Source of the DNA: Tubiluchus corallicola
Taxonomy: Eukaryota > Priapulida > Priapulimorpha > Priapulimorphida > Tubiluchidae
DNA: 64,000 nucleotides
Reading direction: 5' to 3'
Assembly (NCBI GenBank): GCA_030141605.1
Contig: JAQGDQ010002392.1
Span: 64,001 to 128,000, forward strand
Below are positions 51,671 through 60,540 of this stretch, one piece after another. The translations under genes and the position numbers were made by a program. The notes beneath the pieces are model-generated. The model was not told the DNA's origin. It saw only the letters and a list, made by a program, of their open reading frames with translations, and made no database searches. The first letter of the stretch is position 1. Each line of letters starts with the position of its first letter.

Positions 51671-52549
51671 TTAATTATCTTTAGTTCTTTTATACTTCCA
51701 TCTTCTATGCGACCATAGCCAATAGTCTGGTTTTTTTTGTAATATTTTTTCCAGCTCTTTAATATATTTCTTGGTTATTTCATTCTCTGGCAATTCCCTT
51801 GGATTTTCTGCCAATACTTTAAATTCAAATTCATAAAACCCACGTTTTAGTTTATCCATAGATAAAAAAAGAACCACTTCATTAAGTTTCTTTGACATCT
51901 TTTCTGCTCCCACAAAAAAAGCAGTTTCTTGATTCAGAAAAGTAGTCCAATACCCTTTAGAACCGCCAGGTGTTTGGTCCATCACAAGACAGGTCATATA
52001 AGGCTTTCCTTGCTGTATATATTTTAATGAAGCCTTGTATACACCAGAAGACAATTCCATTTGAATACCATACATCTCTCTTATACTCTTAATAAACCCA
52101 TTAAAAAAGTAGTTCTCTATCTCCTGATAAGCAATAATAATGGAAGGATGTTTCAAGGATTTTGGAAATGTACAAATCCACTCCCAATTACCATAATGCG
52201 ACACTAGTAACAATATATTTCTACCTTCTCTTTTATACTTCTCTATTACTTCAAGGTTTTTCACTTTCGCTCTTTTAAGAAGGGATTTAACACTCATACT
52301 TGGTGTTTTAATCACTTCTATCACCATATCACAAAAATGCATATAAAAACCTCTTGTTATTTTCATTATTTCTTTCTCGCTCTTTTCAGGAAAAGAGTTT
52401 TTTAAATTCTCAAGAACTACTGCTTTTCTGTACCCTACAATGTAATAAATAACAACATACAAAAAATCCGAGAGAATATACAGTACCCTAAAAGGCAAAT
52501 AAGACAATAGCTTTAAAAAAATAGCAAGAAATTTATATACCAACCACAT
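51671..52549 (-). CDS. Lipid A acyltransferase of the LpxL/HtrB family
   Basis: This 292-residue protein has an N-terminal membrane anchor (about residues 5-37) and the catalytic HX4E motif in VSHYGNWEW near residue 118. Further family segments are MDQTPGGSKGYWTTFLN, with the cofactor-site region, and the final DYWLWSHRRWK. It transfers a secondary acyl chain to lipid A (or a related glycolipid) at the inner membrane. The thioesterase gene follows 5 bp downstream and proS precedes it by 18 bp. The exact acyl donor is unknown. Confidence 0.93.
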   Translation of the reverse strand: MWLVYKFLAIFLKLLSYLPFRVLYILSDFLYVVIYYIVGYRKAVVLENLKNSFPEKSEKEIMKITRGFYMHFCDMVIEVIKTPSMSVKSLLKRAKVKNLEVIEKYKREGRNILLLVSHYGNWEWICTFPKSLKHPSIIIAYQEIENYFFNGFIKSIREMYGIQMELSSGVYKASLKYIQQGKPYMTCLVMDQTPGGSKGYWTTFLNQETAFFVGAEKMSKKLNEVVLFLSMDKLKRGFYEFEFKVLAENPRELPENEITKKYIKELEKILQKKPDYWLWSHRRWKYKRTKDN

Positions 52550-52567
52550 AAGAATTTAAATTTTAAA

Positions 52568-54043
52568 CTAATATGCCTTAGCAAATAACACTCTTTGTTC
52601 AGAAGGCTTAGCCGTAACGATACATTTACCTTTTTCTTTCTTATTCCCAAAAGGTATACAACGTATGGTAGCCTTTGTTTCTTGTTTTATTTTTTCTTCT
52701 GTATCAGCAGTGCCATCCCAATGAGCCGACACAAAACCTCCTTTATTCTTTATCAACTCCTTCAATTCATCATAAGAATTAGCCTCCCTGATATTTTCAT
52801 TCCTAAAATTCAATGCCTTTTCATAGATATTAACCTGTATCTTTTTTAAAAGTTCCTCCACATAGACGACTACTTCACTCTGTTTTACAAACTCCTTTGT
52901 CAATTTATCTCTACGTGCTACTTCTACCGTTCCTTTTTCTAAATCTTTGGGACCAATAGCCACTCTCACAGGTACTCCCTTCAATTCATACTCTGCAAAT
53001 TTCCATCCCGGCTTGTGTGTATCCCTATCATCGTACTTCACGCCAATACCTTTATCCTTCAACTCCTTAACTATTTTATTTACTACCTCTGATATAGCTT
53101 GTAGCTCTTTCTCTCCTTTGTAAATAGGAACAATTACTACCTGTATAGGTGCTAATTTAGGAGGCAATACCAAACCTTTATCATCAGAATGAGCCATCAC
53201 CAATGCCCCCATCAAACGTGTAGAGACTCCCCACGAAGAAGCCCACACATAATCCTCTTTTCCTTCCTTTGTAGCAAACTTCACATCAAAGGCTTTGGCA
53301 AAGTTCTGTCCTAAAAAATGCGAAGTACCAGACTGTAAAGCCTTGCCATCTTGCATTAAAGCCTCTATGGTGTATGTATCCAAAGCCCCCGCAAAACGTT
53401 CATTCTCCGTTTTATAGCCTTTTACAACAGGCATCGCCATATAATTTTCTGCAAAGTCGGCATATACATTAATCATTTTGCTTGCCTCTTCCATAGCTTC
53501 TTCCTTTGTTGCGTGGGCAGTGTGTCCTTCCTGCCAAAGAAACTCTGAGGTGCGAAGAAACAGACGAGTCCGCATTTCCCAGCGCATCACATTTGCCCAT
53601 TGGTTACAAAGTATAGGCAGGTCTCTGTACGACTGTATCCAGTTCTTATACGAGTTCCAAATAATTGTTTCGGATGTAGGTCTTACAATTAGCTCCTCTT
53701 CCAGCTTAGCGTCTTCATCCACTATTACTCCCTTAGCATCAGGGCTATTTTTAAGGCGATAATGTGTAACTACGGCACACTCCTTTGCAAAACCTTCTAC
53801 GTGGTCGGCCTCCTTGCTTAAAAAAGACTTAGGTATCAAAAGTGGAAAATAAGCATTCACGTGTCCCGTCTCCTTAAACATACCATCCAGTACTGCCTGC
53901 ATCTTCTCCCAAATAGCATAGCCATAGGGTTTAATAGTCATACACCCTCTTACTGCTGAGTTTTCTGCTAAATCAGCCTTTATTACCAATTCATTATACC
54001 ACTGTGAATAATTTTCTGCCCGCGAAGTCAGTCCTTTTGCCAT
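52568..54043 (-). CDS. proS: Prolyl-tRNA synthetase, archaeal/eukaryotic type
   Basis: This 491-residue class II synthetase belongs to the shorter type without the bacterial editing insertion, the form common in Bacteroidota. It starts with [20 protein letters not shown] and has motif 1 around [16 protein letters not shown], motif 2 in [24 protein letters not shown] (core [12 protein letters not shown]), and motif 3 in [15 protein letters not shown]. The anticodon domain and a C-terminal zinc-type domain follow and end AKAY. It charges tRNA-Pro. A candidate -7 box lies 33 bp upstream (54076-54083), and the LpxL-type gene follows after 18 bp. Confidence 0.97.
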   Translation of the reverse strand: MAKGLTSRAENYSQWYNELVIKADLAENSAVRGCMTIKPYGYAIWEKMQAVLDGMFKETGHVNAYFPLLIPKSFLSKEADHVEGFAKECAVVTHYRLKNSPDAKGVIVDEDAKLEEELIVRPTSETIIWNSYKNWIQSYRDLPILCNQWANVMRWEMRTRLFLRTSEFLWQEGHTAHATKEEAMEEASKMINVYADFAENYMAMPVVKGYKTENERFAGALDTYTIEALMQDGKALQSGTSHFLGQNFAKAFDVKFATKEGKEDYVWASSWGVSTRLMGALVMAHSDDKGLVLPPKLAPIQVVIVPIYKGEKELQAISEVVNKIVKELKDKGIGVKYDDRDTHKPGWKFAEYELKGVPVRVAIGPKDLEKGTVEVARRDKLTKEFVKQSEVVVYVEELLKKIQVNIYEKALNFRNENIREANSYDELKELIKNKGGFVSAHWDGTADTEEKIKQETKATIRCIPFGNKKEKGKCIVTAKPSEQRVLFAKAY

Positions 54044-54075
54044 AAATTACTATCTTTTACATATTCCAATAAGTG

Positions 54076-54083
54076 CAAAAATA
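54076..54083 (-). promoter_or_regulatory. Candidate -7 box for proS
   Basis: On the minus strand this reads TATTTTTG, matching TAnnTTTG. A TTG lies 22 bp upstream, slightly wide of consensus. Confidence 0.45.
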
Positions 54084-54202
54084 TCAAAATTATTGTTTAT
54101 GTTCACAACAACCTGTTCTAAAAATAACTATCATTTCAAAATAAGTAAAACATTTCTATTAACTAATCTATTTTTATGCTTTGTAATAGTTAAGTAAATT
54201 CA

Positions 54203-54233
54203 CTTGCAACAAAAAGATAATTATCTATATTTG
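54203..54233 (+). promoter_or_regulatory. Consensus promoter overlapped by a 14-bp direct repeat
   Basis: CTTG (54203-54206) and TATATTTG (54226-54233) are 19 bp apart, an excellent Bacteroidota promoter for the DPM1-like-pyrC operon. The sequence TTGCAACAAAAAGA occurs twice, at 54204-54217 and 54231-54244, overlapping both promoter elements. It may be an operator pair. Confidence 0.7.
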
Positions 54234-54249
54234 CAACAAAAAGAACAAT

Positions 54250-54990
54250 ATGGCAGATAGTATTGTAATTATACCTACTTACAACGAAAAAGAGAACATA
54301 GAAAAAATAATCCGAAAAGTTTTTTCTCTCGAAAAGGAATTTGAAATTCTTATTATAGAAGACAACTCCCCTGATGGAACTGCTAATATTGTAAAAAAAC
54401 TTATCAAAGAATTTCCCAATCGCTTGCACATCATCGAAAGGAAAGGAAAGTTGGGACTTGGCACCGCTTACAAAGCGGGATTCAAATGGGCAATTGAACG
54501 AAAATATGGTTTTGTATTTGAAATGGATGCCGACTTTTCTCACAATCCTGACGACCTTATAAAGCTATACAACGCCTGTGTAAAAGAAGATGGTGATGTT
54601 GCCATTGGCTCGCGCTACAAGTCAGGAGTAAATGTAGTTAACTGGCCACTCACAAGAGTATTAATGTCATTTTTTGCTTCCAAATACGTGCAATTTATTA
54701 CAGGTATGAGAATAAATGACACCACCGCAGGCTTCAAATGTTATAAAAGAAAAGTATTAGAAACCATCAACCTAAAAAAAATAAAGTCCAAAGGCTACGG
54801 CTTTCAAATAGAAATGAAATTCACCGCTTGGAAACACGGCTTCAACTTGGTAGAAGTGCCTATTATATTCATCGACCGACAAGAAGGAAAATCAAAAATG
54901 ACAGGAGGTATATTTCACGAAGCATTATGGGGAGTTATAAGAATGAAAATCGATAGCTTATTTAGAAAATACAAAAAACCAAATCAATAA
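54250..54990 (+). CDS. Polyprenol-phosphate mannosyltransferase-like (DPM1-type) GT2
   Basis: This 246-residue soluble GT2 enzyme has IVIIPTYNEKENI at the start, IEDNSPDGTA, RKGKLGLGTAYKAGF and the metal site MDADFSHNP (DAD at 93-95). Later segments are SRYKSGVNVVNWPL and GYGFQIEM, typical of dolichol/polyprenol-phosphate mannose synthases. It should move mannose or glucose from a nucleotide donor to polyprenyl phosphate for later use in periplasmic glycosylation or glycan assembly. It lacks the C-terminal membrane helices of the other GT2 in this window (2217-3164). pyrC begins 1 bp after its stop. Confidence 0.9.
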   Translation: MADSIVIIPTYNEKENIEKIIRKVFSLEKEFEILIIEDNSPDGTANIVKKLIKEFPNRLHIIERKGKLGLGTAYKAGFKWAIERKYGFVFEMDADFSHNPDDLIKLYNACVKEDGDVAIGSRYKSGVNVVNWPLTRVLMSFFASKYVQFITGMRINDTTAGFKCYKRKVLETINLKKIKSKGYGFQIEMKFTAWKHGFNLVEVPIIFIDRQEGKSKMTGGIFHEALWGVIRMKIDSLFRKYKKPNQ

Positions 54991-54991
54991 T

Positions 54992-56332
54992 ATGCATACT
55001 ATCCTCATAGAAAATGCTACCATAATAAATGAAGGAACACAATTTTTGGGCAGTGTGCTAATAAAAGATGGAAAATTCGAGGAGATATATACACAAGTTC
55101 CACCAAAAGTAAAAGAGAAAGTTTCTGTAATAGATGCTTCTGGCAAGATTTTAATACCCGGCGTGATAGACGACCAAGTACATCTGCGAGAGCCCGGACT
55201 TACACATAAAGAAACCATAGAAACAGGCTCTTTGTCAGCCATAGCAGGAGGTGTAACATCCTTTATGGAGATGCCTAATACACTACCACAAGCTACTACC
55301 AATAAACTATTAGAAGAAAAATTTGAAATTGCTGCACAAAAATCGCTCGCCAATTATTCCTTTTATCTTGGAGCTACAAACGATAATATAGAAGAAATAA
55401 CCAATGTAGACACTAAAAGAGTGTGCGGCATCAAAGTATTTATGGGGTCATCCACTGGAAATATGCTGGTTGACAATCCTCAATCCTTAGAAAGAATTTT
55501 TGCAAAAGCCCCCATACTCATAGCCACTCACTGCGAAGATGAAGCAACAATACAAGAAAATACCAACTACTACAAGGCTCAATATGGCGAAAATATACCC
55601 ATAGAAGCACATCCTAAAATAAGAAGTGAAGAAGCCTGTTATAAATCATCTTCTTTTGCGGTACAATTGGCAAAAAAGCATAACACTCGCTTACATATAC
55701 TACATTTATCTACTGCCAAAGAATTAGAACTGTTTGACAATAAGCCATTAAGCGAAAAAAAAATAACTGCTGAGGTGTGTGTACATCATTTGTGGTTCTC
55801 TGATAAAGACTATGCAGATAAGGGAACATTGATAAAATGGAATCCTGCGGTAAAAACAGAAAAAGATAAAAACGCTCTCTTACAAGGTTTGTTAAATGGC
55901 AAATTGGATATTGTAGCCACTGACCACGCACCACATACTTACGAAGAGAAAAAAAATACTTACTTCAAAAGCCCATCAGGAGGCCCCTTGCTTCAACACT
56001 CTCTCTTAGTAATGTTGGAACTATATCACCAAAACAAAATACCACTTGAAACCATTGTTGCCAAAATGTGTCATGCCCCAGCAGAATTGTTCAAAGTAAA
56101 TAAACGAGGTTATATACGCAAAGGTTATTGGGCTGATTGTGTGCTAATAGACCTCAATAATCCCGAAGAAGTAAGTAAAAAAAATATTAACTACAAATGC
56201 GAGTGGTCGCCTTTCGAGGGAGACATTTTCACTTCCAAAGTAACTCACACTTTCGTAAATGGTCATTTAGCATATGAACAAGGTAAGTTCAATACCAATA
56301 GCAAAGGCAAATCCCTAACTTTCGACAGATAG
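54992..56332 (+). CDS. pyrC: Dihydroorotase
   Basis: This 446-residue amidohydrolase fits the long dihydroorotase/allantoinase type. It has IDDQVHLREPG near residues 60-69, the lysine GIKVFMGSSTGNM, metal histidines in ATHCEDE and HILHLSTAKE, and the late aspartate in ATDHAPHTYEEK. The enzyme closes the dihydroorotate ring in pyrimidine synthesis. The first metal-binding HxH is Q62-V-H64 here, so one histidine ligand is replaced. My recollection is that DDQVH is common in Bacteroidota dihydroorotases, so this is probably a lineage trait rather than loss. It sits between the DPM1-like gene and a hydroxyacid dehydrogenase with gaps of 1 and 2 bp. Confidence 0.92.
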   Translation: MHTILIENATIINEGTQFLGSVLIKDGKFEEIYTQVPPKVKEKVSVIDASGKILIPGVIDDQVHLREPGLTHKETIETGSLSAIAGGVTSFMEMPNTLPQATTNKLLEEKFEIAAQKSLANYSFYLGATNDNIEEITNVDTKRVCGIKVFMGSSTGNMLVDNPQSLERIFAKAPILIATHCEDEATIQENTNYYKAQYGENIPIEAHPKIRSEEACYKSSSFAVQLAKKHNTRLHILHLSTAKELELFDNKPLSEKKITAEVCVHHLWFSDKDYADKGTLIKWNPAVKTEKDKNALLQGLLNGKLDIVATDHAPHTYEEKKNTYFKSPSGGPLLQHSLLVMLELYHQNKIPLETIVAKMCHAPAELFKVNKRGYIRKGYWADCVLIDLNNPEEVSKKNINYKCEWSPFEGDIFTSKVTHTFVNGHLAYEQGKFNTNSKGKSLTFDR

Positions 56333-56334
56333 TA

Positions 56335-57261
56335 ATGAAAGTTCTTTTCATAGACAAAACGCACCCTATATTAGAAAAAAAACTTATTGCTGCAGGCTTT
56401 CAATGTACATACTTACAACTGCCCGAAGAGATAGTAAAAACCATTCATCTATACGATGGGTTGGTAGTAAGAAACAAAATGCAAGTAGATAAAAGTTTGA
56501 TAGACCAAGCCACCCAGCTAAAATTTATTGCAAGGGTTGGGGCTGGCTTAGATGAAATAGACACAGACTACTGCAAAGAAAAAAACATTGTTTGTTTCAA
56601 CTCACCCGAAGGCAATAGAGATGCAGTAGGAGAACATACATTGGGGTTGCTGCTTGTAGTATTTAATAAAATAGCAGTTGCTAACAATGAAGTAAAAAAG
56701 GGATTGTGGCAAAGAGAAAAAAATAGAGGTTTAGAAATAAAAGGCAAGACCATTGGCATTGTAGGCTATGGTAATATGGGAAAAGCATTTGCTCAAAGGC
56801 TACAAGGTTTCGGCGTGCAAGTTATAGCCTACGATAAATATAAAGAAAACTTTACTGATAAATATGTAAAAGAAGTGCCTCTGGAAACTATTTTTGAAGA
56901 GGCAGATGTGTTGAGCCTACACGTGCCTCTTACAAAAGAGACATATCACTTAGTAAATGATGGTTTTATCAACAAGTTTAAAAAGAACATCTATCTGCTC
57001 AACACTGCAAGGGGTAAAGTTGTCAGTTTAAAAGACTTGGCAAAAAATATAAAAACAGAAAAAATACTTGGAGCAGGCTTAGATGTATTGGAGTATGAGA
57101 AGCAACAATTTGAACAAAGTTATAAGCACAACTCTGATTTACAATATCTCACCAGCAACCCAAACATTGTTTTTACTCCTCACGTAGCAGGTTGGTCAGT
57201 GGAATCAAAAATAAAATTGGCATCTGTATTGGCAGACAAGGTTATTCAACATTTTAAGTAA
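56335..57261 (+). CDS. D-isomer-specific 2-hydroxyacid dehydrogenase (SerA-like)
   Basis: This 308-residue enzyme has the two-part fold of the family. The substrate domain contains VRNKMQVDKSLI and GAGLDEIDTDYC; the NAD-binding GYGNMGKAFA lies near residue 143. The catalytic residues are the arginine in NTARGKVVS, the glutamate near AGLDVLEYE and the histidine in TPHVAGWS. It is short, lacking the ACT domain of E. coli SerA. It could be phosphoglycerate dehydrogenase (serine synthesis) or another 2-hydroxyacid dehydrogenase. It is the third gene of the operon starting at 54250. Confidence 0.88.
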   Translation: MKVLFIDKTHPILEKKLIAAGFQCTYLQLPEEIVKTIHLYDGLVVRNKMQVDKSLIDQATQLKFIARVGAGLDEIDTDYCKEKNIVCFNSPEGNRDAVGEHTLGLLLVVFNKIAVANNEVKKGLWQREKNRGLEIKGKTIGIVGYGNMGKAFAQRLQGFGVQVIAYDKYKENFTDKYVKEVPLETIFEEADVLSLHVPLTKETYHLVNDGFINKFKKNIYLLNTARGKVVSLKDLAKNIKTEKILGAGLDVLEYEKQQFEQSYKHNSDLQYLTSNPNIVFTPHVAGWSVESKIKLASVLADKVIQHFK

Positions 57262-57329
57262 CAGCAAAAAAGAAAGTGTGATTTTTTAAACTATTTAAAG
57301 AAGTTACTTAATTTCACAAAACATTCTTA

Positions 57330-57337
57330 TATATTTG
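57330..57337 (+). promoter_or_regulatory. Candidate -7 box for the GH47 gene
   Basis: TATATTTG matches TAnnTTTG and lies 62 bp before the ATG at 57400. No good -33 element is seen. Confidence 0.45.
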
Positions 57338-57399
57338 CCATTGCAAAACTTCTTTTTTAAAGAAATATTTAAGTTAGAATAAAAAAAATTCAATCGTAT

Positions 57400-58773
57400 A
57401 TGAAAAACATATTATTATCACTTTTAACTATTTTATTAATTTCTTGCTCTAATAATACTAAGGAAACATCTTTAGCTGAGGAGGTCAAACAAGAGACACT
57501 TTGTTCTTGGCAATCGTACAAAAAATATGCTTGGGGACACGATGTGCTAAAACCAATATCTAAGAGTTATCACGACTGGTATGAACAGTCTTTAGCCATT
57601 TCTCCCATAGATGCCTACTCTACCTTAAAGATAATGGGCTTTGATGAGGAAACTAAAGAAATTGAAGAGTATGTAAAAAATAGTATTAACTGGGACAAAG
57701 ACCTATATGTAAAAGTATTTGAGGTAAATATTCGCATCATAGGCGGTTTGGCTGCTATGTATCAGTATACAAAAGACCCCGTTATTTTGGAAAAACTACA
57801 CGACTTTGGTAAGCGGATTTTACCTGCCTTCGACACTCCAACAGGTATACCCACTTATTGGGTCAATCTGAAAACGGGTGAAACAAAAGGAGATACTGTA
57901 AACTTAGCCGAGGCAGCTTCTTATGTGGTGGAGTTTGGTATGTTAAGCTATTACACCAAAGACCCTATATTTTACGAAACTGCCAAAAAAGCGACTCTTG
58001 CTTGCTTTGAAAGACGCTCTAAACTGAACCTTTTAGGAGATAATATTGATGTCAAAACAGGCAAATGGGTGTCTGAAAATAGTCATATTGAAGCAGGAGC
58101 AGACTCCTATTACGAAGGACTTTATAAAGCCTATGCTCTCTTTAATGATGAAGAAATGAAAAGTATTTGGAATACTTGTGTAAAGGCAATACATAAGTAT
58201 GTTGCCGAAGAATACGATAATCAAGTATGGTATAGCATTGTAAATATGCATACAGGTAAACGCAGCTTAAGGAGTGTAACCTTGTACGATGCTTTTTTCC
58301 CCGCCTTACTCGCTCTTTCGGGAGATATAAAACGTGCAGGGGAGTTACAAACAACGTGGGACAATCTTTGGAATAAGTATGGATTGAAACCTATGATATA
58401 CAACTATCAAGAGGAAAAACCAACTTATCCTGTGTATGAGCTTAACCCTGAAATCATTGAGTCTGCTTACTACTTGTACCATTATACGAAGGATGAAAAA
58501 TATCTAAATATGGCGAAAAAGTATTATGCCGATACGAAAAAATACTGTAGAAATGAAGTGGCCTATGCATCAGTAGAAAATGTAGAAACTAAAGAAAAAA
58601 GGGATTATATGCCTACTTTCTTTTTTGCCGAAACTATGAAGTATTATTACCTTATTTTTTCATCACCTGATGTATTCGATTTTGACGGTCATATATTTAA
58701 TACCGAAGCTCATCCATATTCTATTCACCAGTTGGACAAAATGGAAATAAAAAAGAGGCTGGGAATTGAATAA
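57400..58773 (+). CDS. Glycoside hydrolase family 47 alpha-1,2-mannosidase lipoprotein
   Basis: This 457-residue lipoprotein (lipobox ending C16 in LLISC) matches GH47, the family of eukaryotic ER class I alpha-mannosidases. Landmarks are YAWGHDVLKPISK, SPIDAYSTLKIMG, KVFEVNIRIIGG with the expected acid E108, LPAFDTPTGIPTYWVNLKTG, EAGADSYYEGLYKAY with D235, ELNPEIIESAYYLY, TFFFAETMKYYYL and the calcium-site FNTEAHPY (T435). Length matches the bare catalytic domain. GH47 is uncommon in bacteria but known in some, where it cuts alpha-1,2-linked mannose. As a lipoprotein it probably acts in the periplasm or on the cell surface on mannan or high-mannose glycans. It lies beside, but in opposite direction to, the hexuronate operon. 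Confidence 0.9.
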   Translation: MKNILLSLLTILLISCSNNTKETSLAEEVKQETLCSWQSYKKYAWGHDVLKPISKSYHDWYEQSLAISPIDAYSTLKIMGFDEETKEIEEYVKNSINWDKDLYVKVFEVNIRIIGGLAAMYQYTKDPVILEKLHDFGKRILPAFDTPTGIPTYWVNLKTGETKGDTVNLAEAASYVVEFGMLSYYTKDPIFYETAKKATLACFERRSKLNLLGDNIDVKTGKWVSENSHIEAGADSYYEGLYKAYALFNDEEMKSIWNTCVKAIHKYVAEEYDNQVWYSIVNMHTGKRSLRSVTLYDAFFPALLALSGDIKRAGELQTTWDNLWNKYGLKPMIYNYQEEKPTYPVYELNPEIIESAYYLYHYTKDEKYLNMAKKYYADTKKYCRNEVAYASVENVETKEKRDYMPTFFFAETMKYYYLIFSSPDVFDFDGHIFNTEAHPYSIHQLDKMEIKKRLGIE

Positions 58774-58877
58774 GAGCTTAGTATTTTTTCTTGATTTTTA
58801 TTGTAGGGTAGCAAATAAGTAATCTGTTGTATCATTTAGACGAGGATTTCTAACCTACATACCCTTTCATTATAAAT

Positions 58878-58907
58878 AAAAGCCCTACAAATAATTGTAG
58901 GGCTTTT
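58878..58907. terminator. Bidirectional terminator between GH47 and exuT
   Basis: A perfect 13-bp stem, AAAAGCCCTACAA (58878-58890) and TTGTAGGGCTTTT (58895-58907), closes on ATAA. A- and T-runs at the base suit both converging genes. Confidence 0.88.
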
Positions 58908-58913
58908 ATGTTC

Positions 58914-60452
58914 TTACTGCTCTATAGGTTTCAAGTCATCTCCTAATGGAGTGAGTTTTGGCATCATCAAATGTATAATGCCCAATATAACCAGATACAT
59001 ACTTCCTGCTATAAAGAAAGCCCAAAAATAACCCGCATCACCACTCTCGTCAAGCACTTCTCCTAAGCCCCAGTCAGCAGTCATACCAGCTAATGCTCCC
59101 ATCATACCCCCAATACCCACTACTGATGCAGTAGCCTTCTTAGGCAATACATCTGAAGCAAGAGTAAACAAATTGGCCGACCACGCCTGATGCCCAGCAG
59201 CAGCAATAGCAATTAATATCACAGCCATCCAGTACCATTTATTCATTCTTGCATGGTCATAAACATCGAACTTAAATGCGTTGTACTCTGCTAATTGCTC
59301 CTTACTTACATTTTCTTTTGGAAGACCAAAAGCTGCTTTCAACTCAGTGTCAAAGTTCTTAGCATAATGGTATTCCTTTCCTTCTAAATGTTTAATTAAA
59401 TTTATCTCTCTTTGCGAATAGCCATCCTCTTCCATCTTCTCGTAGGTTTTGTTTGTAATTTTAAAACCAGACTCAATCACAGTAGAAAACATTACTGGAA
59501 TAATACACAATGCACAGATAAGTAAAGTTACTTTCCTAGCTTTATTGATGCTCCACCCCTTCTCAACAAAGAACTTGGACAACCAACCGCCTGCAATACT
59601 ACCCACATCTGCTATTACATATATAGTAATAAGGGGTAATGCAATGTCTTTGATATTTAAACCAAATTTATCTGCCAAGAAAAATGCACCCCAAAACAAG
59701 TAAAACCACCACACAGCATCCGTCAATTTACCAATGGCAAAAGCCCAAGTTTGCTTTAATGGAAACACCTTCTTCCAAGGTAGTTTTTTTGTAGTTTCGG
59801 CAACAGAATCGCTTTGTATATATGCCAGTTCTTCTTTTGACAGTTTTGGATGTTCTTCGGGTCTTTTATAAGTTCTTAACCACAATACCACCCAAATAGC
59901 ACTAAATACACCAGTTGTAAGGAACGCCCACTGCCAGTTAGCACCTGTTTCTGCCACAACTATCAAGGGTATAATGAGTGGAGCCAAAATAGCCCCTACA
60001 TTAGAGCCTGCATTGAAGATACCCGTAGCAAAAGCACGATCTTTCTTAGGAAACCACTCAGCAGCCGTTTTAACTGCTGCAGGAAAGTTGCCAGCTTCTC
60101 CTATCCCCAGCCCAAAGCGTGCAAAGATAAACCCCATAAGCCCAAAAGCAGGCCGCACAGCAGCGTGAAGCATACCAAAAATACTCCATATAGCAATTGA
60201 AAGGGTATAGCCTATCCTTGTCCCAAACCTATCTATCACTCCCCCCATCGTAAGCATACCAATAGCATAAGCAAGTTTAAAGGCTATATTAATATTGGCA
60301 TAATCCTTATTATCCCAGTCAAAAACAGTATCCCTAAGGGTAGGACCAATAACTCCCAAAATACTCCTATCCATATAGTTGATAGTTGTTGCTACAAAAA
60401 GCAACGCCAGTATCCTGTACCGATAAGTTCCTATTTTATTTTTTCCACTCAT
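58914..60452 (-). CDS. Hexuronate transporter of the MFS ACS family (ExuT-like)
   Basis: This 512-residue transporter has about twelve hydrophobic segments and the anion:cation symporter signature: TTINYMDRSILGVIGP at the start, then GFIFARFGLGIGEAGNFPAAVKTAAEWFPKK, whose core GIGEAGNFPAA is typical of ExuT-like permeases. A long cytoplasmic or periplasmic insertion (about residues 330-390) between helices is larger than in E. coli ExuT. It should import galacturonate, glucuronate or an unsaturated derivative with protons. It is the last gene of the kduI-kduD-eda operon, 63 bp after eda, so the substrate is probably a hexuronate. Confidence 0.9.
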   Translation of the reverse strand: MSGKNKIGTYRYRILALLFVATTINYMDRSILGVIGPTLRDTVFDWDNKDYANINIAFKLAYAIGMLTMGGVIDRFGTRIGYTLSIAIWSIFGMLHAAVRPAFGLMGFIFARFGLGIGEAGNFPAAVKTAAEWFPKKDRAFATGIFNAGSNVGAILAPLIIPLIVVAETGANWQWAFLTTGVFSAIWVVLWLRTYKRPEEHPKLSKEELAYIQSDSVAETTKKLPWKKVFPLKQTWAFAIGKLTDAVWWFYLFWGAFFLADKFGLNIKDIALPLITIYVIADVGSIAGGWLSKFFVEKGWSINKARKVTLLICALCIIPVMFSTVIESGFKITNKTYEKMEEDGYSQREINLIKHLEGKEYHYAKNFDTELKAAFGLPKENVSKEQLAEYNAFKFDVYDHARMNKWYWMAVILIAIAAAGHQAWSANLFTLASDVLPKKATASVVGIGGMMGALAGMTADWGLGEVLDESGDAGYFWAFFIAGSMYLVILGIIHLMMPKLTPLGDDLKPIEQ

Positions 60453-60500
60453 AATTTTATTATGCTTATTTTAATTTAGATAGCAAAAACTTTTTTTATT

Positions 60501-60540
60501 TTCTCACCTCTTTTATTATTTTCTCACCTCTTTTATTATT
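60501..60540. repeat. 20-bp perfect tandem duplication at the end of eda
   Basis: The unit TTCTCACCTCTTTTATTATT occurs twice in a row (60501-60520, 60521-60540). The second copy encodes the last codons of eda; the first lies just after its stop, so the product is unchanged. Confidence 0.95.
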
